Made by a program: the position numbers and the translations under genes
NCBI RefSeq assembly: GCF_001613045.1
Contig: NZ_BDBP01000007.1
Span: forward strand, 57,456-121,455
Reading direction: 5' to 3'
DNA: 64,000 nucleotides
DNA from: Nocardia lijiangensis NBRC 108240
GTDB taxonomy: Bacteria > Actinomycetota > Actinomycetes > Mycobacteriales > Mycobacteriaceae
Part shown: one piece after another, positions 17,565-27,084 of the stretch
Layout: each line of letters opens with the position of its first letter
How positions within the stretch are numbered: position 1 is the stretch's first letter
The notes under the pieces: generated by a model
Database searches by the model: none
Told to the model about the DNA's origin: nothing
Seen by the model: the letters and a program-made list of their open reading frames with translations, nothing else

Positions 17565-20500
17565 GGCGAGCGAGTCCGAGTACGCGCTGGAGCAGACGCC
17601 GGGACTCGGTGCGCTGGCGCGGCGCAGCGGGGGCGGGACAGCGGCGGTCGTGCTGGCCGGGCTGGCGGTCTACACGCATCGCCGCACGGGCGCGGCCGAG
17701 GTAGTCGTCGGCTACCGGTCCGGGACGCAGGACATCGAGATCCGTGTGACGGTCGGGGCGCGGGACAACTTCCGCGCCGTCACGGCACAGGTCGGATCGC
17801 TGCTGCGGCAGCGTGAAGCCGCAGCCGCGGAGGGGGAGTGCCCGACCGTCGTTCACCACGAGGACGGCTGGCAGATCGGCGTTCCCGAGGCCGAATTGCC
17901 GGTGTTCACAAGGAGTTTCACCCGGCTGGTCGCCGAGCCCGCCGAACCGGTGGGCAGCTTCGACCTCACCACCGACGAGGAACGCGCGCGCATCCTGCGC
18001 CGTGGCGGCCCGACACGCGACCGCGACCCCCATGCCACCACGCTGACCGGTTTCGAGTCCTTCGCGCGCCGGTCACCCGAGGCGATCGCGCTGGTGCACG
18101 GCGCGGAGCAGGTCACCTACGGTGAGCTCGATGCCCGCGCGAATCGTTTGGCGCGCAGCCTGATCCGTCGCGGCGTAGGCCCCGACACCGTGGTGGGTGT
18201 GGCGATGGCGCGTTCGGTCGAAGCCATCGTCGCGGTGTACGCCGTGCTGAAGGCGGGCGGCGCCTATCTGCCGCTGGAACCCGGTCACCCGGCCGAACGG
18301 CTCGAGCGCATCCTGACGGTGGCTCGGCCGCTGCTGGTGCTGAGCACGCGGGCCGACGGATTCGCCAGCGCGACAGCACCCGTCGCCTACCTCGACGAAG
18401 CGGGTGACGAGGAAGACGACGGCACCCCGGTGCGCGATGCCGAGCGACGCGCTCCACTGCGACCCGGCCATCTCGCCTATCTGATGTTCACCTCCGGCTC
18501 GACCGGCGTGCCCAAAGGCGTCGCCGTGCCGCACGCGGCGGTGGTGGCGCACCTGGGGTGGATGACCGAGCACCTCGACCTCGACGAGACCGACACCGTC
18601 CTGCAGAAGACGCCGGTCACCTTCGACGTCTCCCTCTGGGAGCTGTTCTGGCCCATGAGTATCGGGGCGAAGCTGGCCATCGCTCCGCCGTCCGCACACA
18701 CCGATCCGGCCGAACTGACCAGGGTGATCGCCGCGCACGCGGTGACCACCCTCCAATTCGTGCCCTCGACCCTGAGCAACCATCTCAACGTGGTCTCCGG
18801 CTTCCCGGCCTGCGTTCGTCGCGTGCTGACCATCGGCGAAACCCTCACGCCCGCACTCGCACACCGGTTCGGCGCGGCCACTCCCGCGCGCCTGCACAAC
18901 CTCTACGGGCCGACCGAGGCCACCGGCGCCGTCACGGGATATCCGGTGAGCGTGCGGGATTCGGCGGCGATCCCGATCGGCTCGGTCGCGTCCGACACCC
19001 GGGCATACGTGCTCGACTCCCGGCTGCGCCCGGTGCCCGATGGCTTGCCGGGAGAACTGTATCTAGCGGGCGCGCAACTGGCGCGGTGCTATCAGGGCGA
19101 TCCCGCCCGCACGGCCGATCGCTTCGTCGCCGACCCCTTCGAGCCCGGCGAGCGGCTGTACCGCACCGGCGACATCGTGCGCTGGAATGCTGCGACCGAA
19201 CTGCTGGAATACCAGGGCAGAGCCGATTTTCAGGTCAAACGCCACGGCGTGCGCATCGAACTCGGCGAGGTGGAGGCCGCGCTGTCGGCGTGCGCCACGG
19301 TCGCCCAAGCGGTCGCGACGCTGCGTCCCGACGGCAGGCTCCTCGGCTACGTTGTCCCGGTAGCCGGAGCCACCTGCACCTGCACCGGCGACGCACTGCG
19401 CACGGAATTGTCCGGTGCGTTGCCCGCGGCCATGATCCCCGACGACATCGTCGTGCTCGACGCGTTCCCCGCCACGGCGGCGGGCAAGGTGGACCGGGCG
19501 GCGCTGCCCGAACCGGCGCCGCGGCACACGCCGTATCGTGCGCCGTCGACACCGGTGGAGCAGACCGTGGCCGAAGTGTTCGCGCAGGTGCTCGGCCGGG
19601 AGCGCGTCGGCACCGACGAATCGTTCTTCGCCATGGGCGGCGACAGCGTCATGTCGATTCTCCTTGTCTCCCGCGCGAAGTCGCGGGGCGTGTACTTCAC
19701 CCCCGCGCAGGTCTTCGAACAGCGCACGGTCGCCGGACTGGCCTCGATCGCCACCACCGGAGCGCCCGAACGGCGGGTACTCGCCGAACTTCCGGGTGCC
19801 GGTGTGGGGGAGATGCCGCCGAATCCGGCCGTGCTCTCGCTGATCGAGCGCGCCGAATCCGGCGGTGTGCCGTTCGACCGGTACGCCCAGCACATGGTGC
19901 TGGACCTGCCCGCGGGCATCACCGCGACAACGCTGCGGCGCGTGCTCAGGGCAGTGGCCGAACAGCACGACATGCTGCGTGCACGGCTGTACCGCGACGC
20001 AGGCGGCGAGTGGCGGCTGTTCGCCGACGCCCCCGAATCGTTCGACCCGGCTTCGGTACTGAGCCGCGTCGACATCTCGGCCGCCGACGACGCCGAAGTG
20101 GCGGCGACCCTCGCGCGCGAGACGGACACCGCGATCGGCCGCCTCGATCCGGCGAACGGTGCTGTGCTGCACTGTGTCTGGCTCGATCGTGGTGCGGGAG
20201 AACGCGGTGGACTCCTCGTTGTGGTGATCCACCACATCGCGGTGGACGGCGTGTCCTGGCGCATCCTGATCCCGGACTTCGTCGCGGCGTGGGCACAGGT
20301 GGAGTCGGGCCGGTCGCCGCGCCTGCCCGCCGGGGGCACCTCCGCGCGGCGGTGGGCGCACGCGCTGCGCGAAAAGGCGGACGATGCACAGCATCTCGCC
20401 GAAGCCGACCAGTGGCGAGCGCTGCTGCGCGGGCCGGATCCGCTGTTCACCGATCGTCCGCTCGACCCGCGCATCGATGTGTCGTCCACGCTGCGTCGCA

Positions 20501-22542
20501 TCTCCCTCGAATTCGACGAGGCGACGACCTCCGCCGTCGTGTCAGAATTGCCGCCGCGCTACGGCACGGACACCAACACCATCCTGCTGACCGCGGTGAC
20601 CCTCGCGATGGTCGCGTGGCGTGGTGATCACGGCTCGGTGGTCCCCATCCGGATGGAATCCCACGGCAGGCACACCGATCTCGTGCCAGGCGCCGATCTC
20701 TCACGCACGGTCGGCTGGTTCACCGCGGCCTTCCCGTGCCGCTTCGATCTGGACGGAATCGACACCGCGGACGCGATCGAGGGCGGACCAGCCCTCGCCG
20801 ATGCGGTGAAAACCGTGAAGGAACAACTGCTTTCGGTGCCCGGTGGTGGGATCGGCTACGGACTGCTTCGCTACTTCGGCGCGGGCGCCGACCTGCCCGC
20901 CGAGACCACGCAACTGTCCTTCACCTACTTGGGCGCGATCTCCGCGGCGAACGGCCCGTGGCTGCCCGCCACGCTCACGAACACGCCGCATCCGGTCGAC
21001 TCCGGACTGCCCGCCGACACGTCCCTCGCGATCGACACCGCGGTGATCGGCGATCGGCTCACGGCGGGCTTCTCCTTCCCCGGCGGCCTGATCGGGCCCG
21101 ACCGCGTCCGCGCCTTCGCCGATCTGTTCGGGACGGTCCTGCGCGCCCTCGCGTGGCACGCGACCGATCCCGCAGCGGGCGGGTGGACACCCTCGGATTT
21201 CGCGCCCGCCGGTCTGCGCCAGTCCGAAATCGACCGGTGGGAGCGCCGCTACGGCCGGTTGTGCGATATCCGAGCCCTCACACCGATTCAGGAGAAGTTC
21301 GCCGCACTCGCACCTTCGGCCCCCGGCGCCTCGGAGATCCACACCCTCCAGGTGGTGCTGACCTGCACGGGAATCCCCGATCTCGCACGGTTGCGCGCCG
21401 CCGCCCAGTACGTCGTCGACCGGCACTCGTCGCTGCGGGCCGCTTTCGTCCGCGACGGTGGCGGCCAGTGGCGTCAGCTCATCACCAAGACGGCGCCGAT
21501 AGAGGTCAGGGAAGTCGACCTACGCGAGCGCGGCACAGACCCGGACGACATCCTGGCCGAGGAACAGGTGCGCCCGTTCGACCTGGAGACGCCGCCGCTC
21601 ATTCGGTTCCTGCTGATCAGGACAGGGGAGCGCCGATGGGTACTGTCGGTGACCAACCATCGGCTCCTGCTCGACGGCTGGTCCGCGCCGATCCTGATGC
21701 GAAACCTGTTGAGCGCCTTCGCGCTCGGTGTAGACGTGCCCGGCGACGTGGACGACGGATTCGCCACCTTCCTGCGCTGGCGGGCCGCGCAAGACCGCGA
21801 ACCCGCCGCCGCGGCGTGGCGGAATGCCCTGGACGATCTCGCCGCGCCGACCCTCGTCGCCGCGCCGGGCGCCGCACCGCGCGATCCGGCACGGTCCCAC
21901 GCCGAACACGTCGTGACGCTGACGGCCGCGCGGACCGCCGCGCTGTCCCGCTGCGCCGCCGCCTGCGGCGTCACGCTGAACACCGTCTTGCAGTACGCGT
22001 GGGCGTCGGTGCTGGGGGATCTCACCGGAAACGACGATGTCGTCTTCGGCACGGTGGTCTCCGGGCGGCCCGCGAGCATCCCGGGCGTCGACGCCATGGT
22101 CGGCTCGTTCATCAACACCGTCCCGGTGCGGGTGCGCCGTCGTCGCGGCGAGCCGATCGGCGCGCGATTGCGCGCGGTGCAAGCCGAACAGGCGACGCTG
22201 CTCGACCATCACCATCTCGGCCTTGCCGAGATCGAAGACGCGGCAGGCGTTCCTGTGCGTGGCTGGTTCGACACACTGCTGGTCTTCGAGTCGTATCCGG
22301 TCGACATCGCGCCGACCCCCATCACGGTGGGCGACCTGGTGCTGACCGACCTGCGGTCGCGAGAGATCACCCTGTTCCCGCTCACCGCAACGGTGTGGCC
22401 GCGCGAACAGCTGACGGTGGCACTGAACTGGCACCGCGATCTGCTCGCCGACGATCTGCCGCGCCGGGTGATCACCCGGCTGGAAGCCGAACTCGAACGG
22501 CTCGCGACCCTGCCCGGCGACGGCGCGAACGGAGTGAAATGA
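17551..22542 (+). CDS. NRPS: partial C - A - PCP - E - C
   Basis: 1,663 aa from ATG 17551. Residues 1-~140 resemble only the C-terminal lobe of a condensation domain (VVLAGLAVYTHRRTGAAEVV, then VGYRSG). The A domain (~164-653) has FTSGSTGVPKGVAV, FDVSLWELFW, YGPTEATG, YRTGDIVRW and the A10 Lys in TAAGKVDRAAL. The pocket read by eye is D-V-W-Q-L-I-L-G-A-(K), which matches no code I can name. The PCP (~665-735) has AMGGDSVMSI. The E domain (~746-1203) has IHHIAVDGVSWRIL, VGWFTAAFP and GGGIGYGLLRY, giving a D-configured residue. The C-terminal C domain (~1233-1650) has TNHRLLLDGWS, with the first His of HHxxxDG replaced by Asn but the catalytic second His kept. It overlaps the next gene by 4 nt (ATGA). 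Confidence 0.92.
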   Translation: MRTREASESEYALEQTPGLGALARRSGGGTAAVVLAGLAVYTHRRTGAAEVVVGYRSGTQDIEIRVTVGARDNFRAVTAQVGSLLRQREAAAAEGECPTVVHHEDGWQIGVPEAELPVFTRSFTRLVAEPAEPVGSFDLTTDEERARILRRGGPTRDRDPHATTLTGFESFARRSPEAIALVHGAEQVTYGELDARANRLARSLIRRGVGPDTVVGVAMARSVEAIVAVYAVLKAGGAYLPLEPGHPAERLERILTVARPLLVLSTRADGFASATAPVAYLDEAGDEEDDGTPVRDAERRAPLRPGHLAYLMFTSGSTGVPKGVAVPHAAVVAHLGWMTEHLDLDETDTVLQKTPVTFDVSLWELFWPMSIGAKLAIAPPSAHTDPAELTRVIAAHAVTTLQFVPSTLSNHLNVVSGFPACVRRVLTIGETLTPALAHRFGAATPARLHNLYGPTEATGAVTGYPVSVRDSAAIPIGSVASDTRAYVLDSRLRPVPDGLPGELYLAGAQLARCYQGDPARTADRFVADPFEPGERLYRTGDIVRWNAATELLEYQGRADFQVKRHGVRIELGEVEAALSACATVAQAVATLRPDGRLLGYVVPVAGATCTCTGDALRTELSGALPAAMIPDDIVVLDAFPATAAGKVDRAALPEPAPRHTPYRAPSTPVEQTVAEVFAQVLGRERVGTDESFFAMGGDSVMSILLVSRAKSRGVYFTPAQVFEQRTVAGLASIATTGAPERRVLAELPGAGVGEMPPNPAVLSLIERAESGGVPFDRYAQHMVLDLPAGITATTLRRVLRAVAEQHDMLRARLYRDAGGEWRLFADAPESFDPASVLSRVDISAADDAEVAATLARETDTAIGRLDPANGAVLHCVWLDRGAGERGGLLVVVIHHIAVDGVSWRILIPDFVAAWAQVESGRSPRLPAGGTSARRWAHALREKADDAQHLAEADQWRALLRGPDPLFTDRPLDPRIDVSSTLRRISLEFDEATTSAVVSELPPRYGTDTNTILLTAVTLAMVAWRGDHGSVVPIRMESHGRHTDLVPGADLSRTVGWFTAAFPCRFDLDGIDTADAIEGGPALADAVKTVKEQLLSVPGGGIGYGLLRYFGAGADLPAETTQLSFTYLGAISAANGPWLPATLTNTPHPVDSGLPADTSLAIDTAVIGDRLTAGFSFPGGLIGPDRVRAFADLFGTVLRALAWHATDPAAGGWTPSDFAPAGLRQSEIDRWERRYGRLCDIRALTPIQEKFAALAPSAPGASEIHTLQVVLTCTGIPDLARLRAAAQYVVDRHSSLRAAFVRDGGGQWRQLITKTAPIEVREVDLRERGTDPDDILAEEQVRPFDLETPPLIRFLLIRTGERRWVLSVTNHRLLLDGWSAPILMRNLLSAFALGVDVPGDVDDGFATFLRWRAAQDREPAAAAWRNALDDLAAPTLVAAPGAAPRDPARSHAEHVVTLTAARTAALSRCAAACGVTLNTVLQYAWASVLGDLTGNDDVVFGTVVSGRPASIPGVDAMVGSFINTVPVRVRRRRGEPIGARLRAVQAEQATLLDHHHLGLAEIEDAAGVPVRGWFDTLLVFESYPVDIAPTPITVGDLVLTDLRSREITLFPLTATVWPREQLTVALNWHRDLLADDLPRRVITRLEAELERLATLPGDGANGVK

Positions 22543-25500
22543 CGCAGACGCCGGATCACCGGACCGACTACCCGCTGACCGTCGCGCAGCAGGAGATCTG
22601 GGCCTACACCACCCTGTACGGAGCCGATCATCGCTATCTCGTCGACGGCTACGTCCACCTGCGCGGCCGGATCGATCCCGGCCTGTTCGAACGCGCGCTG
22701 CGCGGTGTCGTCGCCGCCGCAGAGACCTTGCGCGTCCGGCTCGACACCGGCGGCCCGGAACCACGGCAGGTGGTCGAGGAGTGTGCCGAATGGTCTTTGC
22801 ACCGAGGCGATTTCGGTGACGAATCCGATCCCGTTGCGGCGGCGCTCGCATATCTGCGCGCCGCGCCGCCCACCTTCGACCTGAACGTCGCACCGCTCTT
22901 CGATCACCATCTGCTCGACCTCGGTGCGGCGGGACATCTCTGGGGCATCCGCGCCCACCACATCGTCTTCGACGGCGGCGCGTCACTGGCTTTCATCCGG
23001 GCGGTGGCCCGCGCCTACTCCGCGTTGCTCGCCGGCGAACCCGCGCCGGACGTCGCCGATACCGTCACCGAGTACGTCGAGCAGGATCAGCGGTATCGCG
23101 CCTCGCGCCGGTTCGCCGACGACCGCGCGTTCTGGTCCGGACGGTTGGCCGGGCTGCCCGACGCTCCGATGTTCGCCCACCCGCCCGTCGCAACCGGTGC
23201 GTCCGGACCCCTCCGGCACTCCGGCCGTCCGGGCGACGACGAATGGCGAGAATTCCTCGGTGCCGCAGACCGATTCGGCGTCGGCTGGCCCGCTCTGCTG
23301 GCCGCGACCATCGCGCTCTTGCTGCACGCCGACTCGGGTGCGCGGACCGTGGTCCTCGGTCTGCCGGTGCCTGCCAAACGATCCTGGCGCGAGCTCGGTA
23401 TGACCTCGAACGTCGTCGGTCTGCGACTCGAGGTCGACCCCGGCGCGTCCATCGGCGCGCTCGCCAGGGCGGCGCAGGCGGAGCTGCGAACGGTGCTGCG
23501 CCACCAGCACTATCGGCGATTCGACCTGCTCGCCGACGGCGCCTCACCGGGCGGCGATCACCGGATCACCGGCCCGATGCTCAACATCCTGCCGATTCCC
23601 CCGGACATCCACTTCGGCGACGTGCTCGCCACACTGATCCCGGTATCCACCGGATCCACCGAGGCCTTCGGCATCGGCGTCTACCTCGGCGACGGTCCGC
23701 CGCGCATCGATATGGACACCACCGCCGATCGGTGCGATGCCGAGGCACTGGCGAGTCTGCACGGCCGCTTCCTGACCGCCATGAACGAGGTCGCCGCGGC
23801 CTCGGGGGACACACCCGCCGGGCGGCTCGCGTCGGCGCCCGCAGTCGGCGCGTCGCGCAGCCCGCACGAGGATCCGACGGGCGCCACCGATCGCGGTATC
23901 GCGGAGGTCTTCCATTCGGTCGCACGCAGGTTCCCCGAACGCAATGCGCTCTGGTACGAGGGGGAGCACATCACCTACCGCGAATTGGCGGTCCGCGCCG
24001 AACGATTCGCCTACCATCTCGCTTCTCGGCACAGTGTCCGCCTCGGTACACCGGTCGGTGTGCGGCTGCCGCGCACCCCGGAGCTGGTCGTCGCGACGCT
24101 GGCACTGATGCGGCTCGGCGCGATCTGCGTCCCGCTGCACGAGCAGGATCCGCCCGACCGTGTCGCCTGGACGCTGGCACACACCGGCGCCGAACTCGTC
24201 CTCGACGACAATGCGTTGGTGCGGGCCGTCGCGCGGTCCGATGGGCCGGTCCTGACCACACCGGTCGACTCGGTGCCCGCCGACGCGGCGGCCTGGCTGA
24301 TGTTCACGTCGGGGTCGACGGGCGCGCCGAAAGGCGTGCTCGCCACGCACCGCGCGATGGTGACCCGCGCCATCGACCGGATCGCCGCGGGCCCGGAATA
24401 CGCACGGATGTTGATGCATTCGCCGTATGCCTGGGACATGGTCGTCTGGGAACTCTGGATGCCGTTGTTGCAGGGGCACACCGCGGTGATCGCGACACCG
24501 GACCGGCTCGGGGCCGAGGACTTCCGTCACGTCCTGCGGGAGGGGGAGGTCACGGCGATGCTGTTGGCGGCCGGGCTGTTTCAGGTGCTGGTCGACGACA
24601 TACCGGAAAGCCTCGCGCGGCTGCGCACGGTATCGAGCGCCGGTGACATCCTGGCTCCCGATACCGTGCGGGCGATGCGCGCGGCGGCGCCCGACATCTC
24701 CATCGTCAACATCTACGGGCCGGTGGAGGCGACCGCGTACGCCACCGCCTACTCGATTCCGACCGGACCGCTGCCCGACGAGGCGATTCCGGTGGGCCGA
24801 GCCGTAGACCACACCGACATAGTCGTCCTCGACGCGTTGCTACGCCCGGTGCCGCCGGGCATGGTCGGCGAAATCTATCTGACCGGCGCGGGCCTGGCGC
24901 GGGGATACCACCGGATGCCCGGCCGCACCGCGACGGCGTTCACCGCCAATCCCTTCGGCGCACCGGGATCACGGATGTATCGCACCGGCGATCAAGGCAG
25001 CTGGGGCGCCGACGGCACGCTGCGGTTCCTCGGCCGCGGTGACCGGCAGGTCAAGGTCAACGGCATCCGCGTGGAGCCCGGCGAGATCGAACACGCGATC
25101 CGCGCCATGCCCGGGGTCACCGCGGCGGTCGTCACCGCGCATCGGATGGCGGCGGGCAAAACCTTGGTCGCCCACGTCGTCGCCGTCGAGCCGATCGACA
25201 CCGCCGTCATGCGGACCCGGCTCGCACGGGTCCTGCCCGCCTACCTGCTGCCCGCCGTGATCGTGCAGATTCCGGCGCTGCCGCTGACCGTCAACGGCAA
25301 GATCGACCGCCGAGCTCTGACCATGCCCACCTCGGCGGCCGCGGATCCGCCGCGGACACCGCGCCAGCAGATCCTGGCCGGGCTCTTCGCCGATGCCATC
25401 GGGCAGCAGCGGGTCGGCCTGGCAGACGACTTCTTCCGTATCGGCGGGAACTCGCTGGCGGCCATCCGGCTCGCGGCGTCGGCGAGCCGGACCTTCGGCG

Positions 25501-26996
25501 TCGTCGTGAGCCTGCGCGACCTGCTCGACGCACCTTCCGTCGCCGCGCTGGAACGGTGCATCGCCGAGCGCGGCGGTGATCTCAGTGCCGTCGACCGGGA
25601 ACCGGTGGGCATCGCGTATCGGGCGAGCGACGGCAACGCCTCCCCGCCGGACGACGCGATTCCGCTCGCGCCGAGCCAGCAGCGACTGTGGACGGTCAAC
25701 TATCTCAGCGAGGGCGCGGCCGACTATTTGATGCCCGCCGCCGTGGACCTGATCGGGCCGCTCGACCACGCGGCCGTGCGGTCGGCGGTCGGCGATGTGG
25801 TGCGCAGGCACGAGATACTGCGAACCACACTGCCTTTCACCGCTGCCGGTCCGGTCCAGCGGATCGCGGCATTCGATCCGGACGCCATCGACTACCGTGA
25901 GATCACCGACGTCGAGGGCCTGAACCGGTCGCTGGAGCGGGAGATGGCCCGCGGTTTCACGCTGCTCACCGAGGCACCGATCCGGGTGCGGCTGTATCGG
26001 CTGACGCCCGCCCATCATGTCCTGCTCGTGGTGCTGCATCACAGCGCGGGCGACGCCGAGTCGCTGGCGCTGCTGGTGCGCGAACTCGAATTCGCCTACC
26101 TGGCACGCGCGGAGGGGGCGGCGCCCAGCTGGCCGACACCTCCGGTCCAGTTCGCCGATTACGTCCGGTGGCTGCGCGACCACGGCGGCGATCCCGCCGA
26201 CGACCGGTCCGACCAAGCGCGGTACTGGCGTGACACGCTCGCCGGATTGGAATACAGCCCGCCGTTGGCCGTCGACCACCCGAGGGCGGCCGCCGAGGGA
26301 TATCCGGCCGCGGCGCTGCCGTTCACCCTCGACGCGGCCGCCCACGCCGGTGTGCTGGACACAGCCCGCCGCTGCGGTGCGACCACCTACGCCGTCCTGC
26401 ACACGGCCCTCGTGTACGCGCTCACCGACCTAGGCGCCGGGCCCGATCTGGTCATCGGCACGGCGCTGAGCGGACGCGATCGCCCCGAACTCGACACGAT
26501 GCTCGGCTGCGCCGCCGACATCGTGCTCATCCGCACCGACCGCACCGCCGCCCCGACCGCTCGACAGCTGATCACTCAGATCCGCGATCGAGTCCTGGAG
26601 GCCCACGAGAACAAGCGATATCCGTTCGAGCGATCCATCACCGCGCACACCGGACCCGACCGGCCGCTGCCTCAGATCGTCACCACCTTCTTCCGCGACA
26701 TCCCGGTGGCGGGCCGCGCCGGGGACATCGAGGTCCGACTGCGCGAATTACCACCCCAGCGAGCCGAATTCGAGATGCTGATCCAACTCGGAGAGACCGT
26801 CGGCCCGCACGGCGAACCGGACGGCATCCACGGCGAGATCCGCTACGCCGCACCACTGTGGGATCCCGCGACCGTCACCGCGCTCGCGCACGGCCTGCAC
26901 TCCGCGCTCACCGCACTGTGCACCGACCTCGAGTCCGACCCCGGCGGCCCTACGTTCCGCCCAGGTCGAGCACCTCGTGGAGTCGCGACAGGGTGA
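22539..26996 (+). CDS. NRPS: C - A - PCP - terminal C
   Basis: 1,485 aa, ATG in the previous stop. The C domain (~1-430) has AHHIVFDGGAS. The A domain (~450-930) has FTSGSTGAPKGVLA, WDMVVWELWM, YGPVEATAYA, YRTGDQGSW and A10 Lys in TVNGKIDRRAL. The pocket read by eye is D-M-W-L-S-A-I-A-Y-(K); no substrate is assigned. The PCP (~940-1015) has FRIGGNSLAAI. A second condensation-type domain (~1040-1470) has LHHSAGDAESL, keeping HHxxxD but with Ala for the usual Gly. No thioesterase or reductase follows. The terminal C domain may release the chain by transfer to an external amine or alcohol or by cyclisation, or it may hand over to a protein encoded elsewhere. It is the last gene of the cluster on this strand. 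Confidence 0.92.
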   Translation: MTQTPDHRTDYPLTVAQQEIWAYTTLYGADHRYLVDGYVHLRGRIDPGLFERALRGVVAAAETLRVRLDTGGPEPRQVVEECAEWSLHRGDFGDESDPVAAALAYLRAAPPTFDLNVAPLFDHHLLDLGAAGHLWGIRAHHIVFDGGASLAFIRAVARAYSALLAGEPAPDVADTVTEYVEQDQRYRASRRFADDRAFWSGRLAGLPDAPMFAHPPVATGASGPLRHSGRPGDDEWREFLGAADRFGVGWPALLAATIALLLHADSGARTVVLGLPVPAKRSWRELGMTSNVVGLRLEVDPGASIGALARAAQAELRTVLRHQHYRRFDLLADGASPGGDHRITGPMLNILPIPPDIHFGDVLATLIPVSTGSTEAFGIGVYLGDGPPRIDMDTTADRCDAEALASLHGRFLTAMNEVAAASGDTPAGRLASAPAVGASRSPHEDPTGATDRGIAEVFHSVARRFPERNALWYEGEHITYRELAVRAERFAYHLASRHSVRLGTPVGVRLPRTPELVVATLALMRLGAICVPLHEQDPPDRVAWTLAHTGAELVLDDNALVRAVARSDGPVLTTPVDSVPADAAAWLMFTSGSTGAPKGVLATHRAMVTRAIDRIAAGPEYARMLMHSPYAWDMVVWELWMPLLQGHTAVIATPDRLGAEDFRHVLREGEVTAMLLAAGLFQVLVDDIPESLARLRTVSSAGDILAPDTVRAMRAAAPDISIVNIYGPVEATAYATAYSIPTGPLPDEAIPVGRAVDHTDIVVLDALLRPVPPGMVGEIYLTGAGLARGYHRMPGRTATAFTANPFGAPGSRMYRTGDQGSWGADGTLRFLGRGDRQVKVNGIRVEPGEIEHAIRAMPGVTAAVVTAHRMAAGKTLVAHVVAVEPIDTAVMRTRLARVLPAYLLPAVIVQIPALPLTVNGKIDRRALTMPTSAAADPPRTPRQQILAGLFADAIGQQRVGLADDFFRIGGNSLAAIRLAASASRTFGVVVSLRDLLDAPSVAALERCIAERGGDLSAVDREPVGIAYRASDGNASPPDDAIPLAPSQQRLWTVNYLSEGAADYLMPAAVDLIGPLDHAAVRSAVGDVVRRHEILRTTLPFTAAGPVQRIAAFDPDAIDYREITDVEGLNRSLEREMARGFTLLTEAPIRVRLYRLTPAHHVLLVVLHHSAGDAESLALLVRELEFAYLARAEGAAPSWPTPPVQFADYVRWLRDHGGDPADDRSDQARYWRDTLAGLEYSPPLAVDHPRAAAEGYPAAALPFTLDAAAHAGVLDTARRCGATTYAVLHTALVYALTDLGAGPDLVIGTALSGRDRPELDTMLGCAADIVLIRTDRTAAPTARQLITQIRDRVLEAHENKRYPFERSITAHTGPDRPLPQIVTTFFRDIPVAGRAGDIEVRLRELPPQRAEFEMLIQLGETVGPHGEPDGIHGEIRYAAPLWDPATVTALAHGLHSALTALCTDLESDPGGPTFRPGRAPRGVATG

Positions 26997-27084
26997 TCGT
27001 CCAGCCGCGCTCCATGACATTGCGGGTTGTTTGCTGTCGACGGTCTGCGCGCCGGGCGGGGGCGGGTGGACATGGGCTGTGCGC

